A DNA stretch of 24,680 nt from Neolecta irregularis DAH-3 (Eukaryota > Ascomycota > Neolectomycetes > Neolectales > Neolectaceae): the NCBI GenBank assembly GCA_001929475.1, contig LXFE01000176.1, forward strand, positions 1 through 24,680, given 5' to 3'. The position numbers were made by a program, and so were the translations under genes. Shown here in pieces: positions 17,382 to 24,680 of the stretch (positions are counted from its first letter, which is position 1; every line of letters starts with the position of its first letter). A model generated the notes under the pieces. That model did no database searches and was not told where the DNA came from. It saw nothing but the letters and a program-made list of their open reading frames with translations.

Positions 17382-18476
17382 ATGGGCCTCACAAACTCGT
17401 CTCCTGCGACATCCAAGCAAAAGATTGCCGCGCTAATTCGTGCAAACCACCAAAGTTACTCAATCTTGAACAAAGACGAATCTTCATTCAACACCGTAAT
17501 CGAGGTCGCCCACTCGGTAAAGAAGTAAACTAAAGGGCAGTATCTATGTGCCGCATATGCGCTTGGGACAACAGGATCAGAAATATATGACTTTTATGAA
17601 ATTGCTATAAATCTTTATACCAAAGACAGACAACCGTCACCTTGCGAAGTCACGGAGGGGGATTGGAATACGTTTTCAGGGAATAAAGAGTCTAGAGTAC
17701 TTGTAATGTTACGATTGACTCTATAGCTATGCCTTGGGGTTTGTAAATTTCTTTGATGATCAAATTGCATCGGCGAATTATAACTGGGTGGGGTTAATTG
17801 AGTGTTATTTGATGGAGGACACTGTATTACAAGGATTTCTAGGCGACTGTACGCGCTCAAATTGTAATGGGATAAACTAACATCAGCTCTCTTACCGCTT
17901 ATCCACTTGTCTGTATTACGTATTCTAGATCCTGACTCATTGATTTGCAGCACGCGTATGAGCTTGAAAGTTGTGATGTCGCATCAGAAGGTGCGTTTTT
18001 GAAACTTTGCGCAACTCACAGCAGCCTTAGGTATGGCATGCGTCAACTCTAAACGTGAATCATCAAATCAAAAGGAGAACGTTGAACTCGACGACATTCT
18101 CTTGCATTGTGCAATTACTCTCGCTAAACAAGGTAGACCAAGTCTGGAGTTATTCGAAGCAGTACAGGCACTGCATATTCTACAACAATATTTACCAAAA
18201 TTTTCAGATTGTTTTGAAGAGAATTTATATCGACGAGTCAAAGAAATTTGCCTGGAAAACACTTTTTCTCATTTTATTGCCGAGCCGTTGCTTTCCTGGA
18301 TCGACATAAAAAATGCTGCTATAAAGAGCAAAGATGATAGAATAAGAGGTAGAATAAAAAGATGTCACAGTGCTGATATTGTAGCTATCCGAGCATTATA
18401 TTACTGTGAAATGGTATGGGGCTTGCAAGAAAATGTCTTTAGAAATTTGGCATCTGGTTTAGTAACGAATATATAA
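17382..18476 (+). CDS. Questin-oxidase-like family protein (short form)
   Basis: Six exons: 17382-17504, 17541-17689, 17727-17848, 17887-17912, 17951-17990, 18022-18476; 304 aa. Family landmarks: ALIRANHQSYSILN, AAYALGTT, FSGNKDYALGFVNFFDDQI (joined), LLPLIHLSHAYELES (joined over 17913-17950), ASEALGMACV (joined). Questin oxidases are Baeyer-Villiger-type enzymes of fungal anthraquinone pathways, but most family members are uncharacterised. This copy is shorter than the roughly 400-aa relatives, and the conserved FHNH segment reads FNTV. Two junctions are weak: intron 1 is either 36 nt (17505-17540, donor GTCGCC) or 24 nt (17517-17540, donor GTAAAG), and intron 2 (17690-17726) uses GTCTAG. 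The start could also be 17313, in frame. It may be diverged or decaying. No biosynthetic partners lie nearby. Confidence 0.68.
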
Positions 18477-18554
18477 TCGTATGTCATATGTAGTCAATAT
18501 TAAACGGGCTTTCAAGCCTTGGCACCAGCAACGATTCCTATTGTTAAAACAATG

Positions 18555-19261
18555 TCAATAATGCAAAATCTCACGTTCAACATCGGCAATGCTTTGTTGC
18601 AAGATTTGTTGTTGGAATTTCGGATTACTCAATTCTTTTTGAATCTTGGCGATGACTGACTCTGCGAGTGTTTTTTGCTCACTTTGTCGGACAGAAACTT
18701 CATATCGGACCCATGAATCTAGGACTACCTTGGCTTCACGGGCGAAAGCAACTTTCTGCTCTAGCTCGTAGGCTTTTGCTTCTTCTTGAACAGTTTCCTT
18801 GCGGTTTAACACATTGTCAAAACGACACGAGATACCTTGGAGACAGCAAAAAGAGCCTTGGTAACATCGACAACGCCCTTCATTTCACTGACGCTGTCAA
18901 TTCGGTCTTTGACTGCTTGAGTATGATCCTCCCGGGCTTTGTTCAAAACACTTTTCATTCGGTTGATATGCCCTTCGGCCCATTCAACATAGGCTGGAGA
19001 ACCCGTTTTGGCGATTAGATATAAAACGATAGAGAAGGCGATGAGAATAACAGTCTCTTCATTCACAACGTAGATTTCCTTGCTTAGAAGGATCGAGGCT
19101 AGTCCAGTCGCAGCAGTGATTATTCCAGTTTTTGACATGAGCGAATTGCCTGGAAGAGATTGGATCAAGGACTGCACTTTAGTTTTGGGGTCAGGACGGT
19201 GAGTCGAATGATAACGAGGGACACTGGCATCATTAGAAAAGCAGTAAATTTGGAAGTTCAT
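18555..19261 (-). CDS. ATP4: Mitochondrial F1Fo ATP synthase subunit 4 (subunit b)
   Basis: Peripheral-stalk subunit b, anchoring F1 to Fo in the inner membrane. Exons (minus) 19261-18836 and 18797-18555 around a 38-nt intron; 222 aa. A short presequence region is followed by SLIQSLPGNSLMSKTG, a first membrane segment (TAATGLASILLSKEIYVV), NEETV, a second segment (ILIAFSIVLYLIA), and a long hydrophilic helix (VEWAEGHINRMKSVLNKARE, VQEEAKAYELEQKVAFAREA) as expected for the stalk. The spliced join is ALFAVSK/ETVQEE. The N-terminal presequence is short and poorly conserved, so the exact start is less certain; the frame is closed just upstream. Confidence 0.94.
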
Positions 19262-19270
19262 GCATCGCTA

Positions 19271-19505
19271 ATGATCGCGGGGTGATAAAAGGACGCGCGG
19301 CAGAAAGAAACTCTTGAAAAATCAGCTTAATGCAATAGGGTTATCGATACCAGGTGATTTGCGGTTGAGGATTCGCAGGGCAGCCATGAAGTTGAAGTTT
19401 AACTACCAGGGTTACAGTGATGAAAGTGACGATACTTCAAACTCGGCTTGGATTGGAATATGCAAGTCACGAGATTTCAACAACAAAAATCTGACAACAA
19501 ATTGA
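19271..19505 (+). CDS. Doubtful small ORF between ATP4 and the CFEM gene
   Basis: From 19275 to 19505 one frame is open and protein-like: basic, then LLKNQLNAIGLSIPGDLRLR, RRAAMKLKF, NYQGYSDESDD. It has no ATG of its own before 19386. An ATG at 19271 joins in frame only by removing a 22-nt GT...CAG segment (about 19282-19303), shorter than any other intron here. It would give about 70 residues, start 9 bp from the ATP4 ATG, and fill the gap exactly. No family is recognised. It may be non-coding. Confidence 0.25.
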
Positions 19506-19557
19506 TTGATTACTACAAACGTATCTATAAAAAAACGCAACTTTAAGAACCTATGTC

Positions 19558-20130
19558 TTAGAAGAGAGCGATCGCGGCCATGACGATAGCGCCGAAGGCA
19601 GTCATCCCAACAACATTTGAGCTTTCGGCTCTATTGGAAGGCTGGGTTGGCCTGGCTGTAGGAGTAGTGGTGTTGCTTTTGGCGGTAGGGGTAGCGCTAG
19701 CTAGTTAAAACTCAAATAGCAAAAGAGCAGAATACCGAGCAGAGGACGAGGCTGGCAAGACGACGGCCTTTGGGGTCGGAGAACTACATTGTGAGGTCAA
19801 TAATAAAGCGTGGTAACTACCTTGATGAGCCGGCTACCGACGGGCTGCTTCCAGCTCCATTGGATGAGCCCGAAGACCCGCAGAGCTGTTGTCCTTGAGT
19901 TGCAAGAGTTTGCATGTCTTGTGGGGAGCAGTTGCTGGCTTGGACGCAAGCTCCAATTGCGGACTGTTTTGAGCAAATACAGGTCAAGTCGGTTGCCGAA
20001 CTGCTGTGATTAGAATAATGAAGACGGGGGAGCAATACCATCCAACCTTGGCAAAACAGCTTGCCGCACAGGCTGGAGCCTGGGCCATGGCGGCAGAGGT
20101 GAAAAGGATAAGAGCAAAGACAGCACGCAT
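19558..20130 (-). CDS. CFEM-domain GPI-anchored cell-wall protein
   Basis: CFEM proteins are fungal cell-surface proteins, several of which bind haem and relay it into the cell; others act in adhesion or host interaction. Exons (minus) 20130-20039, 20003-19821, 19783-19736, 19696-19558; 153 aa. Signal peptide residues 1-16 (ALILFTSAAMA). The CFEM domain (about 19-75) has all eight cysteines at 21, 25, 31, 39, 41, 50, 56 and 72, and Asp36 at the position that ligates haem iron in characterised members (SSATDLTCIC). A Ser/Thr/Pro-rich stalk leads to ESSNVVG and a hydrophobic C-terminus (MTAFGAIVMAAIALF), a GPI-attachment signal. Cys31 is created by the first splice. The acceptor of the third intron was set at the second of two AG sites (CTAGCTAG) because the first gives a stop. 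Confidence 0.9.
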
Positions 20131-20184
20131 GTGGGAGAGTTATGACAAAGGAGGCAACAGATAGGATTGTAGGAGCGGGAATGG

Positions 20185-20195
20185 CCTTTTTATAG
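20185..20195 (-). promoter_or_regulatory. TATA box of the CFEM gene
   Basis: CTATAAAAAGG on the minus strand, 55 bp upstream of the CFEM start codon. It is the best TATA match seen in the window and fits a highly expressed or inducible secreted protein. Confidence 0.7.
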
Positions 20196-21026
20196 GAAAA
20201 CTGTAGAGGGCAATCACGGGCTGCCCCGCATATCTGCATATATGCACTTTCTGCGGGATGGTCAGACTGCGCCACCGGCTGTGGTGGCGTCGGACCCCTT
20301 GCTCAATCGATGGTTTGCAAGGAATGACTGCTCGAGCAAATAGTCGCTTCTGTGCGATGCATTTATCTGAATTATCTACCAAGAGACGTGGTTGTAGTCA
20401 TATTGGTCACAGAATATACTGCAATTGAAATTCGTCAACTGATTGTTGCACCGCCTCCTGGCGCATATTCCGTTTTCTTATCATTTCAAGGTAGGTGGGC
20501 GCACGAGCATCGTGTATCTGCACTATTTTTGGCCCGCGGATCATTTCGGTATTTCATCTTTTCCTTATTTCCAGACATGTGTGCCACTTCACAGGTCCAT
20601 ATATGTGAACACGTTGAGAATATGTAGAGCCATCCTTTGTATAAAGCTAGTGTATTTTGAACACTACTAGCACTTGTCCTCACAACGGGTCGAATATCAA
20701 CATTGCTTTTGATATGCGAGCGATATACGTCACATGAGGGCATCATACAGGGATGCCATACTACCCACCATGCTCTACTTAAACATAGTTAATAGAGGTA
20801 GCTACGTAACTGGTTCTGGGTCCTGGGTTTCCTGTGCCAAACTATTCGTAATACGGCATATAGTCCTTCTTTTCCCCAGCAATGTCAAATCTGAAACAGA
20901 CTATCATATAATAATAACGAAACATGGGTCCCTAGCCGCAATCAGACGTGGGTCTTGCATACAGTATATGTATTGAGGGAGCACCAGGGTCACACGGCTA
21001 TTTGTACGACTCCACTTGCAACCTCC
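20196..21026. promoter_or_regulatory. Divergent upstream region of the CFEM gene and arginase
   Basis: An 830-bp spacer, long for this window. It has small dyads: CGCCACC/GGTGGCG near 20269-20288 and CCCGCA/TGCGGG near 20223-20258. A TACGTCAC element (CRE-like) is near 20727, and CAGTATATGTAT near 20959 is a possible TATA for arginase. An open frame at 20352-20627 (+) lacks an ATG start and resembles no family. No gene is called. Confidence 0.35.
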
Positions 21027-22046
21027 ATGGTCGCACAACCACACAAATATCTTCCAAAACGTTCTTTGAGCGTTGTTGGATGTCCATTTTCAGGCGGCCA
21101 ACACCGTTCAGGCGTCGATATCGGCCCCACAACGCTCGTCGAACGTGGATTGATTAACGAAATTAGAACCCTGGGTTGGGACGTCGAGTTTACTGGTCAC
21201 CAGGCTTTTGCCCATCTAAAGCCTGCCTCTGATCCTGATGACGGCAAATTGAAGAATCCGCGATATGTCAGCAGCGTTACCAGGGCTGTTGCAGACACCG
21301 TTGGACAAGTCTGCAAAGCGGGTCGCTTTCCATTAATCATAGGCGGCGATCATTCACTGGGCATCGGTACCATTGTGGGTGTGATGCAGAAATATCCAGA
21401 TGCCTGTGTAATCTGGGTCGACGCCCATGCAGATATCAATACTCGTGAGTCCTTCTTGCTCCACTTCTTCTACCCTTCAAGCCGAAACAACAGCATCTGG
21501 CAATATACATGGATGTCCATTGAGTTTTGTCACCGGTCTCGCCAATCCTCCTACAGAATCGTTCGCCTGGGTTCCTAAATGCCTCGATTTCTCAAGACTG
21601 GCCTATATCGGTCTCCGAGATGTAGATTTTCACGAGAAGCAATTCATCCTCGAAAACAACATTGCTGCCTTTAGTATGCATCATATCGATAAATACGGTA
21701 CAATTATCTCCCACTGTTTCCAATGCTGAATCAAGGAATTGGAAAAGTCGTCGACATGGCGCTGGCCAGAGTCAATCCCGATCTTTCTCGCCCCATTCAC
21801 TTGTCTTTTGACGTTGATGGCATGGATCCCAGTGTCGCTCCCTCTACAGGCACTCCTGTCCGAGGCGGTCTGTCCTGGAGAGAAAGCATGTATATTTGTG
21901 AAGCTCTTCATGAGACTGGCTGTCTTGTTGCTATGGATATTATGGAAGTCAATCCCAGCCTTGCAAATACCCCGGAAGAAGCCGAGATCACCATTTCTGC
22001 AGGCCTGAGTTTGGCCAGATGTGCCCTTGGAGACACTCTTTTATAA
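21027..22046 (+). CDS. CAR1: Arginase
   Basis: Hydrolyses arginine to ornithine and urea in the cytosol, using a binuclear Mn centre. Exons 21027-21444, 21482-21697, 21736-22046 with introns of 37 and 38 nt; 314 aa, the normal length. Metal-site motifs are complete: GGDHS with H109, DAHAD at 132-136, and SFDVDGMDP with D237 and D239. Other landmarks: [15 protein letters not shown] at the N-terminus, [38 protein letters not shown]. Sequence type is true arginase rather than agmatinase. The start at 21027 ([18 protein letters not shown]) fits the family; an in-frame extension back to 20955 lacks similarity. Nitrogen regulation is likely but no clear site was identified. Confidence 0.97.
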
Positions 22047-22414
22047 GCATTACCTGCAGTATATAGTCCACTATAGTAAACCAGTCTATCTGCACCATTC
22101 AAAAAGCATAACCTGGGCTGTGGAATCAAGTTTCGCTACTCTACTATTCTTTCTTTGAGATAATACATGTTCTATCTACATTATACGATACATAAACCAT
22201 TTAAAACAAAACTCTGTACAATCTTGATATTTCCGCATAGTCGCTGTTTTGATTCAAGTTTCCTCAAATTGAAACAACCGCTTCAACCCCCCCGCGTTTG
22301 GTGTGGGGACTTGAATTTCCAATCCATATCACTCACGCCATTAATCCTGCTTCTCAAAGAACGCAGAATTGTAAGATGTCTAAGCTAGAATTTCGAAAAA
22401 GCTTGTCGACTGAA
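22047..22414. other. Spacer between arginase and YEA4
   Basis: 368 bp holding the arginase 3' UTR and presumed YEA4 promoter. A C7 tract occurs near 22288. No gene, repeat or strong element is seen. Confidence 0.4.
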
Positions 22415-23734
22415 ATGGGGTACGAATCACAGGAAACAACGTTCCTTTCTGCAATTTTCCAGGTCAATTCGCATTAGACTATGAATATAAATGGAATTAA
22501 CACTGGCCTAGGCAACCCTTTTTCAATGGATATCCATCCTATTCCTAATCTTTGGTGGATGTTGTATGAGCGTGCTCACACTTGAAACGCTAATCAGGTA
22601 TATCTTGTATTTCAATCATTTCTAACAAGCTTTTTAGGGACGACTCATCCGCCGGTAACAATTCTATCAACTCTTGTCTAAAAAGAAAGGGACGTTGATC
22701 ACTTTTTGCCAGTTCCTGTTTGTCGCGATCGAGGGGTATATGGCGCACTTTGACGGAAAATCAACAAATTTTATGAAATTGAAATCGACTACTATTCCCA
22801 TTCGTCGCTGGTTAACAATCGTTGTTCTATTTGTAACTCAATCTGTACTCAACAATGCAGCTCTGGGGTTCAATGTCGCCATTCCAATTCATATCATTTT
22901 TCGCAGCGCAGGTGTCGCCGTGACCATGATTTTGGGTTTTTTCATTTCAAAGAAACGGTAATTTTACCTCCTTTATGATGAATTTCCTTTATTTTTAGGT
23001 ACAGTGTTACACAAATGGTAGGTGTGGCCGTACTCACTTGTGGAGTGTTGGTGGCAACTTTGTCAAATAGTCACTCACAGGTATGTCCTTTTCTAGTGCT
23101 TTGAATTTGATCAATAAGTCAAACAATGGCGCAAGTGATGATGGTCTGTATTTCATTGGAATAGGTATTCTCGCCTTATGTCTTTTGATTTCCGCAGTCA
23201 TGGGTCTTCTTTTGGAAGCGACATATTCGCAATATGGATCAAATTGGAGAGAAGGTCTCTTTTACACTGTACAATTTGCCAATTTCTTTTCTAACATCTA
23301 ACATGCAGCATTTTCTGGCGCTTCCATTCTTTCTTCCTATGTTTCCCACTATTTATCGGTCGTTTAACCAGCTGTCTACGGCGTCATCAATGCCTCTCGA
23401 GGATATACCTGCAAATGCACCAATGTCACACACCAATCCAATCATGGGATCCCCCTTTTTCAGACTCCTCTTGAACGTTTTAACGCAGTACGTCTGCGTT
23501 CGCGGTGTGAATCGTCTCAGTGCAAAAGCATCTGCATTAACTCTTGCAATCGTTCTCAATATTCGAAAGTTTGTCAGCCTTGGTCTCAGCGTGCTATTAT
23601 TCAATAATAATCTCTCCCCTGGTGTGATTTTTGGCGCCATATTAGTATTCGGAGGTGCAGCAGTTTACGCTCGCGAGACTGCAAATATACAGCAAATGAA
23701 TCGGTTACGCGCTCGCAGTCTCGGACATAACTGA
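22415..23734 (+). CDS. YEA4: UDP-N-acetylglucosamine transporter, YEA4/SLC35B type
   Basis: Multi-pass nucleotide-sugar transporter of the ER/Golgi (UAA family) that supplies UDP-GlcNAc, needed for chitin and glycans. Exons 22415-22462, 22512-22597, 22638-22654, 22690-22957, 22999-23080, 23119-23268, 23309-23734; 358 aa. Landmarks: SILFLIFGGCCMSVLTLE, GTLITFCQFLFVAIEGY (joined across a 17-nt exon), VTQSVLNNAALGF, PIHIIFRSAGVAVTM, GVAVLTCGVLVAT, GIGILALCLLISAVMGLLLE, HFLALPFFLP, and ALTLAIVLNIRKFVSLGLSV, ending with FGAILVFGGAAVYA. About ten membrane segments. The first exon and its 49-nt intron are inferred from frame, since no ATG lies in frame next to the first membrane segment; this start is the least certain part. 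Confidence 0.92.
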
Positions 23735-24680
23735 GGTGTGCACTTGATTATTTATTGTGAAAACTGGTTGTGCAGACTGATTTGGATATATGTAGGGAAA
23801 GGTCATAAACTCATAAACAAATTCTTTCACAGGATTTAGAAAATCCAAAGCCCATACGGCGATATAGTAATATATGGATTACTGATAGATATAACAGGTC
23901 GATTTAAAGATACCGTTCGAGGAACCCTACCGACCAGTTTCCAAAACTCCGTAGGCTTGTAGGAAGATGTGTACTACTTACTTCTAGTCGATCGCGCAAG
24001 GAGTGGAAAGCTTCTTCGGAATAGCTTATTTTGTCAAACTCTTTCTCATTATATTCCAGAGACATTCTTTGCGAACAATTTTCTGAAATGTAAAAGATTT
24101 TAAGAGCCGCCGTCGGCTGCCTGAAATTCGAGTGCCCAAATATAAAGTTTGATGTGAAAATAATGTTTGGATTGAATATCCAAATCTGATTTCATGAGTA
24201 ATGCATGGCTTTGCTAGTTTCTATACCAGCAGTTTAGGCGATTGATCCTCTCCTATATTGATTAAAAACTTTCGAATCGATGTAAATTCCGATAGACTAG
24301 CAAGTTCTGCAGTTGAAAAAATAAAACTCTGATATCCAATGTACCTATATCTCAATGGTAAGAGCGGTGTTTCTAATACCCCGATCCAAGATCAAGCTTG
24401 AGAGCCGCTTTTCTGAGCCTGTAACCTCCAGAATCATCGATCGAACCAATATTTGTATTGCATTCTGAACAGAAAATACCAGTATCATCAACCTATTGAC
24501 AATGAGAATTTGTATGAATCACGGAAGATGGAAGGCTAATTTAAGCAGTCCAGAATAGAATCATGCTTCGAGACCCGTAATCCAAGCCGGAGCTAGATAC
24601 TTCGAGTAACGTTAAAATTTTAATGTAGGACCTGTGTATCGGTGAGGTAACGACTGAACCATTTCTCACATTCTTAAAGT
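23735..24680. other. Right-hand region without a recognisable gene
   Basis: About 945 bp of AT-rich sequence after YEA4. Frames on both strands are short and I could not assemble exons. It holds the YEA4 3' UTR and a tRNA-like sequence (next entry). Confidence 0.4.
24341..24411 (+). pseudogene. Decayed tRNA-like sequence (Arg-UCU-like)
   Basis: TATCTCAATGGTAAGAG resembles a D-arm/A box and GATCAAGCT (24390-24398) matches a B box at 8 of 9 positions. Between them CGGTG-TTTCTAA-TACCC can form most of an anticodon arm, with TCT in the anticodon position. The T stem pairs at only 3 of 5 positions and the acceptor strands do not pair. It is probably a tRNA pseudogene, the head of a SINE-like element, or coincidence. 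Confidence 0.25.

Noticed and set aside
20352-20627. 91-codon open frame between the CFEM gene and arginase
   Set aside because: It begins at GTG, has no ATG for much of its length and resembles no family.
20955-21026. N-terminal extension of arginase from the in-frame ATG at 20955
   Set aside because: The added residues have no similarity, and the ATG at 21027 starts directly before the conserved N-terminus; a TATA-like element lies inside the extension.
24540-24600. Possible second tRNA (GCTTCGAGACC resembles a B box)
   Set aside because: There is no A box at the right distance and no stems can be formed.
1-24680. CRISPR arrays, operons, bacterial or viral genes, biosynthetic gene cluster
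   Set aside because: No spaced direct repeats, no co-directional operon structure, no viral or bacterial-type genes; the single questin-oxidase-like gene has no pathway partners nearby.

Overview
The window is nuclear DNA from a compact, intron-rich fungal genome, most likely Dikarya. The genes are fungal or eukaryotic housekeeping genes (TVP23, RPF2, MTD1, MMS19, EMC3, SPC2, ATP4, YEA4), plus a CFEM GPI-anchored protein and a questin-oxidase-like protein, which point to Ascomycota or Basidiomycota. I cannot place it more finely. Almost every gene is broken by very short spliceosomal introns. I reconstructed about 60; nearly all are 29-41 nt, with one of 49 and one of 84. Many real exons are too short to stand out as open frames, so the models below come from joining exons at GT/GC...AG sites that restore both reading frame and family homology.

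Layout. 1-690: the 3' end of an unidentified gene and an intron-containing tRNA-Arg(CCU). 803-5734: TVP23 (-), monothiol glutaredoxin (+), a membrane-anchored helical-repeat protein (-), RPF2 (+) and MTD1 (-), packed head-to-head and tail-to-tail with gaps of 28-135 bp. 5735-7154: a gene-poor stretch holding a 1.13-kb inverted-repeat-ended element with strong internal palindromes. 7155-16928: MMS19 (+), EMC3 (-), SPC2 (+), an unnamed mitochondrial-type protein (-), a GRF zinc-finger protein (+), ELMO (-) and a PMP24-like peroxisomal protein (+). 16929-17381: spacer with an 80%-identical, gapless 178-bp copy of the left end of the first element. 17382-20130: questin-oxidase-like (+), ATP4 (-), a doubtful small ORF, and a CFEM/GPI protein (-) with a clear TATA box. 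20131-23734: a 0.9-kb intergenic region, arginase (+) and the UDP-GlcNAc transporter YEA4 (+). 23735-24680: no convincing gene, only a decayed tRNA-like sequence.

Functional themes. EMC3 and SPC2, both ER membrane-protein biogenesis factors, share a 52-bp divergent promoter. MMS19 and the CGFS glutaredoxin both belong to cytosolic iron-sulfur metabolism, and the CFEM protein keeps the haem-iron ligand Asp, but these genes are scattered rather than clustered. Everything looks like ordinary chromosomal gene content; I see no biosynthetic cluster, virus, toxin gene or CRISPR. The most unusual features are structural: uniformly tiny introns including two GC-AG introns, micro-exons down to a bare ATG, two genes whose start codons overlap on opposite strands, a start codon in the loop of a long hairpin, and the two-copy repeat family.
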